The notes under the pieces were generated by a model. That model ran no database searches. It was not told the DNA's origin and saw only the letters and a program-made list of their open reading frames with translations. From NCBI GenBank assembly GCA_002205965.3, contig NADL03000106.1:124001-188000 (forward strand): DNA of 64,000 bases, read 5' to 3'. The DNA is from Kappaphycus alvarezii. Taxonomy: Eukaryota > Rhodophyta > Florideophyceae > Gigartinales > Solieriaceae. How positions within the stretch are numbered: the stretch's first letter is position 1; each line of letters starts with the position of its first letter. Below, piece after piece: positions 10,761 to 24,195 of this stretch. Position numbers and translations under genes: made by a program.

Positions 10761-11957
10761 ACTACGCAAAAAAAGCAAATAATCTAACTGCGAAAGCGCG
10801 AACACAACTTGGTCTTTGAAGGAGGGGAGTTTGGTGGTTGAAATACATCCACTAGAGCGATGAGACAGCGACACGCAGGTCATGTGCAGCTACTTTTTGC
10901 AGCGTAGAAGACTATAGAGCTGAAGTGGAGGGTATTCATAAACTAGCAATGTTAGGGGAAAACACAAAGAATCTATGCAGCCAACACAACTTACAAATCA
11001 GTCGATAGTAGGTAGATTGGAATATATTCCAAATGGAACTTCCTCAAGCTTCACCGCACATACTCGCCTATTTAAGACGCCAACGTGCGTCTTCTTACTA
11101 AAACTTCCGAGGCATCTATAATTGGACACTTACTTCTCAACCCGCGGTCCTTGCAGTATCACCGACAGTTATGCCCCTCCAAGTTCATTAACATGATTTA
11201 AACCCACAACCCTACCTTTCTTATCTAATTTCTCCATGTACCTGCACTTCAGAGTTTGAGTAGTTCCAAAAAGAAAGACCTCGTTCGAATGCATCTCTTT
11301 TCCTGTTCGTCCATCCCGTCATACGGAAGCTCTCCGTTGAGGTCTTCTCCTCAGTTGATGATTATTAAGGAACATTAATTGTCTCTATCAAATCAGTCAC
11401 CCAAGCTCTGCAGATGTTCACCAAAAAGTTCCCAAGTACAATTTCCTTCTCATTTCCTTCAGAATATGGATCCGAAAGAATGTCTTATGAACAACTGAGC
11501 TCGCGCTTTTATCCCTCTTCCTTGTCCAAAATGGGTGGGTCGACATCCTCAGAGTCTCTAACGGCTTAGACGACTATTTCCGGACCCACTTTCCCAAGAA
11601 AGTGCCCGAGTACCGCAAATTTTACGACAATCTCTGTTCCATCCCGAAAGCCCGCATTCGGTTCTATTTGCCCAACGTACCCGCCTACAAGTGCAAACTG
11701 CAAAATATCTTCCGATCGACTCCGCCCCTAGCGCCCAATTATAATCGAAGTGGTAAACTACCCAAACTTCTTCCACGTGACCTACAAAGCTAGATTTTAA
11801 AAAATAATGGTTTCTTTATGGATTCTTTTTCCGAAGTGAAGAGAAAAGGCGATTTAGTACTAAATTCTGAACTCAACAACGTGCAATAACATTCGTAATG
11901 GAACTAAACTCTCAAAATAGCCAATCTAGATTCAAATTTAGAGCCTTTCAAATCAAT
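10761..11957. other. No recognised gene downstream of gypsy 1
   Basis: This interval should hold the 3' end of the first gypsy fossil. I see only short frames. One at 11602-11793 (plus) has no recognisable motif. No polypurine tract or LTR could be assigned. Confidence 0.35.
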
Positions 11958-11997
11958 GATCGGTTTGGTTCCTTAATATTTGAACGCTTCGGCTCGT
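11958..11997 (+). repeat. Dispersed motif around CTTAATATTTGAA, copy 1
   Basis: The block GGTTTGGTTCCTTAATATTT, followed by GAACGCTTCGGCTCG, recurs in diverged form on the minus strand at 41441-41486 (TTTGGTTCTTTAATATTTGA on that strand) and on the plus strand at 38711-38748. Each copy starts close to a TG dinucleotide, so these could be LTR starts of one family. That is inference. Confidence 0.6.
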
Positions 11998-12615
11998 CTA
12001 TCCCCCAGTGTATGTTAAAAGTGTTCAGGATAATGGGTACGGTCACTCGTGTGCCTAAAAGGCCTTGCCCAAAGCCTTTCAGCAGACATGATGCATTGGA
12101 AATCACTGCTGCTACTGCTGCCGCATGCCTCTGGTTTAAAACGATACGAACCCTCCCGTATGTCTCTTTTGCCCTAACGGCCACTTTCTGCGTTATGTCT
12201 GTTAGCACTGCGTAGGTTTGAAAATTGAAAAAATATTCTTACAAGTATTGGAAAACCATTTTATTAGCTTCTGTATCGAATGAAGTGATGAAAATTTGTG
12301 AGACAATATTTCATCAGAGGCTAACAATTTTTATTTATTACTAATCATAGAAAATAGCTTTATCTAATTTTTGTTTGCCCTTTTCTTGCGACTGAGAATG
12401 GATTCGACTTCGTGTTCTTTTGTCCATCTTGATCCTGTACAGGTGGCGGCGGCGTAGTTTGACGATAAAAAGAATCTTCAAAGTACAGCTGAAGGAGTCT
12501 AGGATGGAAAGCATTGTGAAATCTCCTGTCGATCATTGGTTGGGAGATATTTAAACGGTGTTTAACTACGTTTATATCCTCAGATATTTCGAGCTGACCA
12601 CAAAACTTTTGGTTC
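11998..12615. other. No recognised gene
   Basis: The interval between the dispersed motif and the 3' end of the second gypsy fossil contains one 105-codon open frame (11898-12215 plus) that runs through the motif and has no known domain. The 3' LTR expected for the minus-strand gypsy fossil was not found. Confidence 0.35.
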
Positions 12616-12619
12616 AGTT

Positions 12620-15600
12620 TTCAAGATCTAGCACTATTTTTTAGAGCTAAGATTTTTGTGGACAACCATACTTTATAACCAACTTTAGAAGTAGACGGTC
12701 TTCTCCTTCTTTTAATATAGGAGGCCATAAATTCATTTGGCCTCTTGATTTGTTCTTGCGCTTTTTGCAGTGACCCTTGCATATTTCTGAGGAAATTAGT
12801 TGCGGCAGGGTTTTCTGATGTGAGTTTGTCCAAAACGACAGCTCTAGTGTGGATTCGATAACTGAAGTAGTAGGGAGAGAATGCTGTAGTTGCATTAATA
12901 GATAAATTATAAGCAACTTTAGATATGATCCTTGAACAGTATGGAAATTTAAGGAGCATCTATTTTAGGCTTTGTTGGGATCATTCGGATAATCTTTGAT
13001 AACCTGTCAATGAAAGTTAAGATGCCACTGTTTCCTTCTTCACTTTTGAAGTGATTTAATTAAGTCCATAGTTATGTGCGTCCATTTGTTTTTCGGTGAT
13101 TCAAGAGGTTGTAGAAGAACTGCGGGTTTATGATTGGATGTTTTTTCTCTTTGGCAGTGACAAGAACGAGCGTATCGGAGTACATCTGTGCGAAGGCTTT
13201 TCCAGTAAAACGTCTGTGATATTCTCTTCATATTTTTTGAAATTAACAAATGTGCAGTATTTGGAGTAGAATAGTAGTCATTCAATAAATTGACTTTAAA
13301 TTTTCCTTGTGGGACGCAAATATTTCCGTGTCTTAGTAAAAGCAAACATTTTCTTTCGAAAAGCGCTTTGAGTCCTTTTAATGGCCTTGTAGTTTTCATC
13401 TAGTTTGAAATCTTTCGATAGCTCGTCCAGCTCAGAACTATCAAAAAAAGGTACGGACATACTGTTCGATTCTGGATTTGTCTTTGTTGTAACTTTTTGA
13501 AGTAGTTCCTTGTTTCGATGATTTGGTGATGGTGCATTCTGGGGTTTTCTTGAGAGGGCATCGGCAACGACGCTTGATTTTCCGGAGATGGGTTTACTTT
13601 TGAAATCAAAGTTCGCTAATCTTTCCAACCACCTGATCTGTCTCTGCGACAGATTTTCCTGGGTACCGAGGTATCTTAATGGTTAGAGGTCAGAATGAAC
13701 TATGAAAAAGTTTCCATGTAGTCATGCCCTCCAACATTTCAAACACTCTACAATGGCCAAGAGATCTCTTCCATGAACAGCATAATTTTGCTCAGCATCT
13801 CTTAAATTTTTTAACGCAAAAGCAGCTGGTTTTCTGTAATTTAAGTATCTGTGTCCCAGAACAGCTCCCACCGCGTACTGAGAGGCGTCCGTTGTGACAT
13901 GAATTGGAAGCAAAGAGTCAAAAGTTCCAAGGTCTGTGGCACTGCAAAGCAAATTCTTGAGGGTCTGGAGTGATTTTTATTGAGTATCCGTCCACAGAAA
14001 TGGAACGATTTTCGTCAGCTCAGTAAGAGGTTTAGGAAACAATGATCAGCCTCTAATAAACCTTTTATAGTAGTCGACCAGTCCTGAGAATTACTAAAGC
14101 TGTTGTTTGTTCTTCGGTAAGGGTCATTCCATGATTGCCTTTGTGTTGTTGGGATCTACCACAATTCCTTCTTGTCAGATTACGTATCCAGGGTACTCAA
14201 CTTCTTTAACAAAGAGGAAAAATTTAGACGATTTCAGGAACAGATTATCCTTTCTGAGAATCTGTAGTACCGCAACAATGTGTTTTGAATGTTCTTTCCA
14301 TGTCTTTCTGAAGATAAGAATTTCATCTACGTAAATCATGACGAATAAATCAAGCCCATCTTTGAATAAGTCGTTCATGAGATTTGTAAGAGTTGCTGCT
14401 GCGTTAGTAAAACTAAAAGGCGGTACGAGAAATTTAAAATGTCCGTATCTGGTTCGAAACGCCGTGGGCGACATTGAAGATTCCTCCAGTCTGACTTGAT
14501 GATAATACATCTTCTGGTATATTTTAGAGAATTATCTGGCTCCTTTGATTTGATCGAAGATATCATCAATGCGCGGCAGGGGATACAGTTTTTACAGAAA
14601 GCCGATTGAATGCTCTGGAATCCACGAAAACCTTCAAAATTTCAACCTGTTTTGTTCCAAATAGTATTAGCGCTCCCCAGGAGCTTTTGATTGGTTTTAT
14701 AAAGTCTTTTCCAGCTGATCATGTAGTTGTTCGCGAAGCTCCATCATTCTCTTTTCGGAAAGTCTATAGAGACCTTTTTTCTGTAGCTTTGAATATCTCT
14801 CTAATTAGATCTAGAAATCATACTTTTGCTTCGGAGGAAGACCCTTCGGAAGTTTTTCTGGGAACTCATCTTCATACTTTTACAGTACTCCTGAAACATT
14901 TTTTGGACAAGAACCAGGAACATTCGGCGTTGAGTCTAATGTTCTGACTAGAAAAGGATAAGTTCAATAGTCTTCTCCAGATCAGTAACTTCTGATTTTG
15001 CAGAAACGTAGAGGTTCATTTTCATTTCATTGGCAGTGAAAGAATAAATTTCATTCTCGTACTTGAAAGAAACTTCATTACTTCCAGAGTCAATAATTGC
15101 TATATGACCGCCGTAGCATTCCTCTTTTGGGACTTCATAATATCTCGTGAGGGTGCTCACGGCGATATAAAATGGTTCTGTGTAGTTCTTTACTTGGAAG
15201 ATCACGCAGCGGGATGTTTCTGTAAACTATTGGTCGACTCCTTTCGTCATTTCGGCAAGTTCTTCTGATATTATCGGTTTTATCTTAAAGTAATCTCACA
15301 ATAGTTCACTGAGGAAATTGCTCTCATCACCTGGGTCGATGGGAATTTTTGCTGGTCGATTGGATATGAATCCTTTAACGAAAAGAAGTACTCTACGATT
15401 TCATTGGAATTTTTGGTTTGGTGTTACCCTCAATGCTTCTTATTGTTGAAAAAATAAGATCTACGTGATCGAGAACTGTTCGAGGACCTTTGATCGGTTC
15501 TTTTGAGCTTTTGGACAGTTCTTTGCAATGTGACCTTTCTGTCTGCATCTTGAACATAGACCTTCACGTATGTATGTGGGGTGTTAAGCACACACGAACA

Positions 15601-16745
15601 GAAATAGGTAGAAATGCGGTTGAAACTTTGGTTGAGTCTGGCTGGGCTAAGCCGACAGCTCCAACCAGGGTTTATATATAACTGAAGATAGCTATATACT
15701 AAAGGAAAATGCATTTTAACAGTAGCAAATTAAAAGTTTTCCCATCAAAAAGACCTGACGGTATCGTAAGTAGAGCTTTAAGAAAAATAGTCGGCATGAA
15801 GGACATACTCTGACAAGATGTAAGAAGAATATTGGTCCAGATGGCATGGCATGACAAGGCAACTTTTGATTGGAAAACAAATGATATAATATTTCAGTGT
15901 TCAACTCACCCGTAACTATTCCAAGCGTACTAATGGGGTCAAACGACGTGCTCAGAACTTTACGGAAAGTGTAATGACAGAAAACTGCCCAGTAGCCCTG
16001 TTCTTAAGGGTACCAGTTGTTTGAATCTACAGTACAGTAGATGCAGTGAATTTGTGCAAAGCTGTAAGGCCTGTGAAGTGAAATACAATAGTGAGTATCT
16101 CCCGTTCTATTTGATCCAATTTCTGTAAGTTAACATTTGCGGACTCTATATCCTGTTTCATTCAAACCTTTCCAACTTCTATGGGTACAGGACTACTATT
16201 TCCAGAGACCGAATTACTGTTCAACGACACTGTAAGCGATTTGGCATTATCTAATGGCCCTGAGTGCCTATAAGCAGATTAAATTCTTTCCGCACCTGCC
16301 ATTAAATCGGAAAGCTGAAAATATTCCTTCACGCAAAAGGTTTTCCAAATGCATGGTTTCAGATCGCGTAAGTAGCGATCAATCTGATCTATGACTCCCA
16401 TGTCTGGAATGTCCAATAATATTTTGTAAAAATCTTCATTGAATGCAGAAATGCCCTCAACTTGTTTCCCGCGAGCTAGCTTGTCTTGGGCTGTTTTTCC
16501 GAGTTTATCTCAAAGCGATTGAGAATGATAGTCTTCAGTTCCTTCCATGTTTGAATATCCTGCCCCTCTGCACTCTTAGAGTAGACAATCTACAACTCAT
16601 GGGCGTTTCCAGGAAGGTAGTTTAGTGCAATGTGAATGGTAGACTTCTCATCTTTCGCAAAAAAAACTTACGAAGACCAAGGTGCTATTCTTGGTCGTTC
16701 AGAACTTAGATGTCAAGCTGAATAATTCGTACTCGTTACTTTTAG
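12620..16745 (-). mobile_element. Ty3/gypsy fossil (gypsy 2)
   Basis: Read right to left. The gag region is at about 16.7-15.4 kb, with a retrotransposon-gag-type segment (AFNEDFYKILLDIPDMG, about 16.4 kb) and a CCHC zinc knuckle (CSRCRQKGHIAKNC, about 15.54 kb). A protease/linker region lies at about 15.2-14.9 kb. Reverse transcriptase spans about 14.6-14.2 kb (TAFRTRYGHFKFLVPPFSF). RNase H is at about 13.95-13.55 kb (HVTTDASQYAVGAVLG, then VVADALSRK). Integrase runs from about 13.4 to 12.6 kb, with a Zn-binding part, the core start (WTHITMDLI) and the C-terminal part (AYNLSINATTAFSPYYF). It is a different gypsy lineage from the one at 5.7-10.8 kb. The copy is broken in many places (about ten or more) and old. 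No LTR pair could be matched. Confidence 0.85.
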
Positions 16746-16983
16746 TTCAGTGACGTTGGATAGTTCAACCCACATATATACAGTTCTAGATCACTACCTC
16801 TAGAGCATTGCTATGGTAATCAACCTTCGCACAACAAGTGTTGTAAGGACGATGAATTTGCTATTGATAATGCCTCGCTGTGACCAAATGAACGTGAATC
16901 CATGTCTAAATGACTAACCTGTTATGTTTCATGCAATTGTATGTAAACGTAACACTTCTCACAGATGTTGCAATAAAAGACTC
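16746..16983. other. Junction between gypsy 2 and LINE copy 2
   Basis: This short stretch should contain the 5' end of the gypsy fossil and the 3' untranslated end of the LINE fragment. I could not place either boundary. ACAAGTGTTGTAA near 16828 also occurs at 47456, at the left edge of the LTR-like island there. Confidence 0.3.
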
Positions 16984-18325
16984 ATATCTTATTATGCTTC
17001 GCAGAGATTGCCGCATTGAGTGAGGTGAGCGGATTAGACGTTTGGGACCTCCTGTGGGAGGGCGCCAGCGGGTTGACGAATTTCAGGTCAAAGAAGTCCG
17101 TACCTCCACTGCTTCCCATCTCCTGGATGTCTGGCCTCGTGCCATGGATCCAGTCCCGCAGGTCGATTGCGGGGTGATGGGCCGCTTTCTGCCGGTCTTG
17201 CGCAATAAGGGCCATTTGATATTGATACCGTAGAGTTCTGTGGCCACCATGTGTGCAGTGAAGGAGGTTATCCCCGAAACAGTCAAGGGTTTCGAGGCAG
17301 TTTCGTCTCGGGCACGGCACGTCCGAAGAGAACAGCTGGACTTGACCGAAGTATTGGAACCACACCTTGAATTCACAGGGGTCAATACTGGTCCTGAGAG
17401 CGGGGCAGGGGGCACAGTACACCCATTCCTTGGCGCCCGGGAGAGCCATTGAGTTGCGGGTTTGCCTGAATTTTTTGATCATCAAGAGAAAGCATTTCTT
17501 GCACTGCTGCATGGATTGCTTCTGTTAGCTTCCTTTGCGATGGTTTATAGCGTGAGCAAAAGATACTCAATGATAGAATCCTTGACCACAGACAGGAAAG
17601 TGACCAATTCCGTTGGGCATCCAAAGCGTCGTTGTAGGTGATGAGGCTCCTGATAGGAGCGGGCAGAACGACTTTGCACAACTTGTTGGTGGCTGCGCTG
17701 GAAGCAAGGAAGGCGGCCGCGGCGATTTTTTTTGGCGGAATTAAATCCGATCCAAAGGGAGGGCCGCTTCGCATCCAGTGATTTCACTGGAAGCTGAAGT
17801 TCACGAAAGAACTCTGAAAGCAGAACCCTCCTGCCAGTGTGCGGACGCAGCGCTCCATCATATCTTCAAACATGGTGACACCCTCGGCGGTGGACGACGT
17901 CGGGACTACGCACAGTAAATATTCGAGTTTGCAGATGTCGAAGCAATTTTAGAGCAGCTGGAACGATATTTGCGTCTTCTAGAGGTCAATGATGGTCTCA
18001 AGAAACAGTTCGAGGGACTTCACGTGGGTAGAGAAAGTTCTCTTGGTGAAGGTCTCTGTGCTAATTGGAGTGTTGAGGACGAATGTGACCTCACTCTACT
18101 CTTGTTTGAGTACATTCGGGTAGAGGCGCTGCACGGACTCTGGAGGGGCTGTCGGCAATCAGACCTTGCATTTTTACAAAAGGAGGTACAGAATCCTGCT
18201 GGTGGTGTCAAGAGACGAATGTATTTCAACTGCACGGTGGAGTTGATCGTGGCGTGCGATGATATACCAGTCATCATGGTACCAGAGTTGCAGCAGCATG
18301 TGACCCAATAGTTCGTCTTTCTCAT
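16984..18325 (-). pseudogene. LINE fragment: reverse transcriptase C-terminal half plus endonuclease-like domain (copy 2)
   Basis: The minus strand carries a longer piece of the same LINE type as at 2.3-2.95 kb. Near 18.27 kb is the reverse-transcriptase active-site-like block WYHDDWYIIARHDQLHRAVE. A thumb region with LAGGFCFQSSF and KKIAAAAFLASSAATNKL follows (about 17.85-17.65 kb). Then come a Cys/His box (CPRRNCLETLDCFGDNLLHC, about 17.28 kb), GTRPDIQEMGSSGG and FFDLKFVNPLAPS (about 17.13-17.05 kb). In this copy PD and D-L-K are both present, as expected for a PD-(D/E)xK endonuclease core. There are several in-frame stops and at least one frameshift, and the 5' half is absent. The frame ends at a stop at 16984. 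LINEs with this domain usually insert with some site preference. I cannot name the clade. Confidence 0.75.
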
Positions 18326-18519
18326 CTTAGTAACTTAAGAGTACTTGAATCTATGTGTATATTAAATGGAGTGCTTTACTTGATTTTACTGATAAACGAG
18401 TGGTGCTATGGTTGAAAGCCTTTCTAAAACGTTTCTATTGCTAGTTTTACAGTAATAGTACGGTTTAATGGGCTTTCTAGCGAAATACAAGGGATAAGAG
18501 AGCAGACTGACGGCTTTAG

Positions 18520-18880
18520 TGGCGAACCTAAAAAAACTGTAGACGTTTTTCGTAGGGTAGCGAAGTTGAGTGGGTTGAAATAAAATTGTTGATGTTTTTC
18601 TGCTTCAGTGCCCAAGGTGGCTAGGCCTTTTATGGGCAGTAGATGCCGTCGACTATCCCTAGCACATCTACTAACTACTTACTAGATTCACTAGAAGATA
18701 GTACTGCGTACAGCCCTAGTGACCCTTACACTACAACTGTCACAGCAGGCATCGCTAAAACTACAATAGAATAGAGAAAATATAGAATACGTAGGATAAA
18801 ACACAGTAGTGAGGGCAAAAACTACACTATAGGACTGTAAATAGAACATAAATAAATTATATGTATCCTGTATTGCAACA
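18520..18880 (-). repeat. copia 1 3' LTR
   Basis: 361 bases. On the minus strand it begins TGTTGCAATACAGGATACA and ends with CGCCA. It aligns with 24178-24549 throughout. It is rich in TAGA and ACTA words. The outer flank carries TTAG, matched on the far side of the other LTR. Confidence 0.88.
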
Positions 18881-21800
18881 ATCCCTCTCTTTGCCTTGAC
18901 TTATTGTTTTCTCCATCCTTAATCACGAATTACACATTGTTGAACAGGTAGGTCACACTTACTTGTTGTGATGGTGTAATTTAATGCATCTCATTTTGCG
19001 ATCCTCGTCGGGGTTTTCAGCAGTCCGTACAAATCCAACATTGGATACTTCCCCTTTTGCATATGTATCCCTCACAGAACTAATATAAATCATAAAGCAC
19101 TTTCTCAAAGTGTAGGAATACTTAGTGATAACATCAAATAGACTTTTGGAGTCCGTAAATATTAAGGTTGTGACTTTGATTCCAAGCATAGATTCAAGAT
19201 CGTGCTTAATCATTTAGCCAATTTCGAAGGGATCAGCGAAAGCATAAACTTCGGCACCTAGTACAGATCTAGTTACTCTCCAACTGTTGTGACTAGAATA
19301 ACTGCGCACATTAAAAGTTCCTTTCTTGTCAGTGAGCAAAAAAATTTATCCAAGTTGGGAAGTATTGTCGTCGTTGTTTGCGAATGACGAGTCAGAATAT
19401 ACTTTCAATTTTATGAATTTTTCGTCCAACTTGTAATACTTAAGCGAAGACCTAGGGCTGTTCTGCACATGCTTCACAACTTTGTTCAACTGCTTTATTG
19501 CTTCCACTGATAATTTGGTTTCAGTCACTTGCGCGGCCATGATAACGGCACAACATATTTCAGGCTTTGTACGTATTAACCAAGCCAACCTATGCCTTAA
19601 AGATCTGAATTCAGAAAAGGAGGCGTCCATCGGCAGAATGTGTAGTTTATTAACATACTGTTCCTGACTTAACTCAAATCCATAGTCAATTCTCTTTACT
19701 CTGACACCTGCAAATATAGTGTCACCGAACTACCTCTCTCTCGATTCAAACCTATCAAGAGTCTTTTGGGACAACTTAACGAATTCATTGTTGCTACAAA
19801 GTAGAGAGTTGCCCACATATGTTCGAACGAATCCTTGAAGTTCTCCGTTTGTATGCTTTGAGAAGAGTGCGAGATCTTGATCGGTTGGCGTCATACCGAG
19901 ATCTTTCTACAGGTGTGAATTCGTAGTGCGAATCCAATAGTCTCCTAAATCAGATAATCGGTAAAGGGGTTTCAGTATTTCGAGTAACTTGTTCTCAGGT
20001 AATCCAAAGTCTTTGGTAGGTTTAAGGTAAACCTTGCGCATCAGATTTTGGGCTGACTGTATATAACTGGTGAACGTCTTGAGACCAAATACTGAAATCA
20101 TGTTTTGAAGCAATTGAAACCAAAAAGCGTGTGAAACGCTGGTGTATAATCGTAGTGTCATGTACGTGATTGCTCTTTTCTTTGTACCTATGGCCTTGTA
20201 CTGCAAACCGTGCTTTGTATATCTCTTTGTCAGTGTTCTTATTTTTGATTGACAGAACGAATATTCCAGAGAGGATATTAATATTCTTTGGTATATCGTC
20301 CCTAGCGATTTTTTTCCAGGTATTTCTCTTAACGAGCCCTTCTGTTTCCTTCTGTTTCGCTTTCAGAAATTCAGCCAAATTGGATCCGGGATCTCGTGGG
20401 TGTAAGAATTCATTGAGATTGACGTCAATGAGTTGAAGATTTTTGAATTATGCCCTTTTTTATTCATGAATGCAAAGTTTCGGCTAGTGTTTCAACTTGA
20501 TCAAAATAGGCTTTATTTAAGAGCGTGAATGATGCTTTTCTTCGCCATTTCTGCAATAAAGACTTATCTGTCATTAATTGTCATGATTTTGTAAGGTCCT
20601 GTTTTTTCGAAAGATTAGAACTTTACTTCCAATGTTAAGTACCTGGTGAGCGGTTTTGGAAGCTGTGAATTCAGAAGGTTTTGAGTATGAGTTCTGAAGT
20701 GATAGTTTCCATTTCAGCTCTCACCATTTGAAGCGCTCTCATTCATTCCATTTGATTCGAAAACTCGCTATTCATGGCCGGAAACCTCGGCAAAACTCCA
20801 AAGACTAGTAACAATGCAAAAATTCGTTCTGGGTTCATTGTATCGTTCATAGCCTTAGCGGCGAGACGTAGAGCGAGCTCTATTTCAACGCCAGTTTCTG
20901 AATGGCGGATATTGTGACAAACCCGGTGTAACGGATCACGGTAACGTTCACTGGATCCAATAGAATTATGACTTTCAACTCCAGATAGGCTGATTTTGAT
21001 TCCACTCGATTTTATCAACTCTTTCTTCGCTTTTGAAACGAATTGACTACCTTGTTCCACTTTCATTCTATCAGGAAACGCAGTGTAAATTGCAGCCCAG
21101 CACTCAAGAATAGAGTTCCAAATAGATTCCGTACTTTGACTGTGTAGATATACAGCATTACCGAAAGGGTTTTGCGTTTCCACGATATGAAGTGCAGGGT
21201 TTTTGTCAAGAAACATGATATCAAGATCTAAATCTTGATTTAATATGATTCCATGGGGCGTACTAACCTGGAATGATCTGAGTCTCGGTTCAAAGATCTG
21301 ACATGAGCGGCACTATTTAGATATCTCCGAAATCAAATCTCGCGTCTCAAGTGTTGCTTCCTCTGGTCTACCTCTTCTTATCAGATTCTATAGCCTTGAG
21401 GCAGACAGATGGGAAAAATGTAAATGGAGGCGCTTTAATTGAGACTTTGTGAACAGAGTTTCAGAAAAATCCCACACGACTTAAAGATAACCGTGTTTGC
21501 TTGTGATTTGCACAGCCCATCCATTTCCTTTGGACACACGTAGATTGTCAACGTTATCTGCAGCAAGTCCAAATTTATCTAAAGCTTCCAGGCCAATAAA
21601 GAATTGAATATTTTCATTCACTACATCGTAAAGGGATGAAAGCGCTGTCAGGAGTTGAATACGAATTGTAATCTGTGCAATGCTTGGAAATATTCCAAAC
21701 TCATGAGCAGTTGTCACGTGCTTTCGTTTAATCTTAATACCAGGTAGGTCACAATATGCCTTTGCTTGTGATTTCCAATCACTGAATTTTGAGCATCAGT

Positions 21801-23931
21801 GTCGAGACACATTCAGTTGAATTTCTCTCAATTGGGGTGTTTTGGCAATTTGCTGCGTTTGACAGCTAAAACCTCATGTATCTTTATGTAATCATTCTCT
21901 GTTTTTCTTTGCTTCCGTGGAAGAGGGACGAGTTTTACGTTACATATGGGAGGCTCGTCACTTTCCCTTACAGTTTGTCTTTCGTAAGGAGCACTTCGGC
22001 TTGTTTAAGTACCCCTAGTTAAAATCCTCGTCACTCAAAAAGGGTTGGTCCATAACTGAAATTTGCGAAAACAACTGTTTAGGGACATACGTTGATTCAT
22101 TATTGTCCAAATTTCCATTTTCTGTTCTTCCATGTCATCATCACTGTTGGCATCCCCGAAGAAATCCTGAGCAGGCAGTATTTCTTCATCAACTGATTAA
22201 TCATTATGATCCAATTCCTCACAGAGCTCAAAAAGTACACTTTTCGTGGCCTTGAACGGATCTTTAAATGGGTTTCTCTGATAGTATTGAACCTTTCGAG
22301 CAACATCGGCAGCCATTGATTGGAGACATTGAGGAAGAATATAGCCCTTTTTACCACAATCCGAACAAACTGTATCATCAGGAGGTTTCCCCTTATTATG
22401 TAAGAGTCGTTGCTTCGTAAGTTACCATCTTGAAAATTGACTCTAGTAGAACACGGGTCACGGCCGTATTGAGGTTGCCCAGTATACAATATATCAGCAA
22501 GACGGATACGTAGTGTAGGGTCTGCATCTGAGATCGATGTCATACGTAAAGTAGGTTCCTCTGATCCCTCATTCGTCCGACTTCCTCCTCTTGCTCGAAT
22601 TGAGTGGCAGAAATAAGCTTGCTGTAAAATGATTGATAACTTACGTCACCGGAATTTGCTCTGCTGCATGGATCACGGCCCAGGAGAATCCAATAACGGC
22701 GGGCTGAAGATACTCAATCTTGTGCCTTTCTGAGCAGCAGTGAGGTGGTGCTTGGGAAGTGAGCTTAGATATTTCCTCGTGGACTTTCTCGATAGCATCA
22801 TTTACAGTACAAGTGGGAGAAATATACTGACTGACACGAATATTGCGAAGATACGCAGCAACTCTGTTTTGCCTTGAGACTGAGTCATATTAACTTTCCA
22901 GAGCTTTTAGAGTTTTAGAATAATGCTCATACAAACCTTTAATATTCATTATGTAGAATCTTTTTGCATTTCCTGTAAGGAGATGGTGGGATACTTGAGC
23001 TTTTGTTCGTCATTGAGCATATAATCTTGGTCGACATACTTGTACTCAGCTATGAAATCGTTCCAACATTCAGCTAGGCTTCCAGAACATTTCTTATTTT
23101 CTTCTCTGAAGTGAATGGACATGTACTCTGACACCTTGTCTTCCGAAGGTGCCGGGGGTTGGGTGGACATTGGAGTGGAACTTATCGGGTTTGGGGCGAG
23201 TCTAACCGGTGATCCTGTTTTTGACGCAAGAGAGTTGAAATATGTATCAATTTGGTTTAATACTTTGTGGAGGTCACCATTGCGGAGAATAGTTGATTCA
23301 AAGACCTTTGAAATGATAGCAGATGCATGGCGGACGGTTGCCACATTGCGTTACGCGAGAAACAAAATCAACTTGCGAGTAATGGAAAGATTACTTGGAA
23401 TCTGCCCCATGAGAAGCATTAGGATAGGGAAGTTCTCAAGTAAGCGAGCCCTTGATTAATCACCGGCGAGGGAACTTTACTCAGCATAGCATTTGACGCA
23501 GTCTATAGAGACTGTTTCAACTCTGTGGTCTGTCCAATATCTTGAGCGTAAACCATATCAATATACTCTTTTTGCAAGTGCAAATTAATGGTGATTTAAA
23601 GCTTCGAAGATTTGGCCCTTTTTTAGTTTTTTTGTAGCACTATGTGTCCTCTTTTTGTGAATGGCCTATTTTTTTCGCTTTTTGCTTTCAATTTAACAGC
23701 AAATTCTTGGGGTTTCAATTTATTTTCTCAACTGGTTTTTCTGTTTTCAATTTGTGTTTTTGTATTTGTGTTTCTTTTCAATTTTTTTTTTGATTATTTT
23801 CAATTTTCAAGCAAGAATCACAATTAATTTGATAATTAAATTTACCCAAAACAAGATCAAATATCCAGATTGGATTTAGCTAAATCACATTTGACATAAC
23901 CCATAAATGATTCTTCCCAGCCTTATGGCGC

Positions 23932-24195
23932 TGCAAATATGAATGGCTCTCGAAGCTCCTTTGCACTCCTGGCAGCACGGCGGATTTTCTTATTTTATAA
24001 GTGTTTTTTGTGCTTTCGGCTCTGCAAATGGTAAAAGTAGGTCTTTGAGCCGTTGCAAGTAACCTTGCAAAAATTACAGGTCCGGTTCTTTATAGACACA
24101 CTTGTAGAAATAGCCTTAGTAACCCCAACGGGATCAGCCAATCGACGGTCAGCTTTTAGAGGTAGATCTGTAAGCACTGTCCGGCGAGCCTGAAA
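23932..24195 (-). other. Zinc-finger reading frame at the 5' LTR junction of copia 1
   Basis: The minus strand is open from the inner end of the LTR into the element. It encodes a C-x2-C ... H-x5-H finger (RTCNFCKVTCNGSKTYFYHL, then SRKHKKHL, about 24000-24085) like the U1-C/matrin or BED-type fingers found in RNA-binding proteins and transposases. There is no early ATG, and a TTTTTTCAG acceptor-like sequence lies at its 5' edge. It could be a captured host exon, a leader peptide, or an older sequence interrupted by the LTR. This finger is distinct from the zinc-knuckle region of gag near 22.3 kb. Confidence 0.5.
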
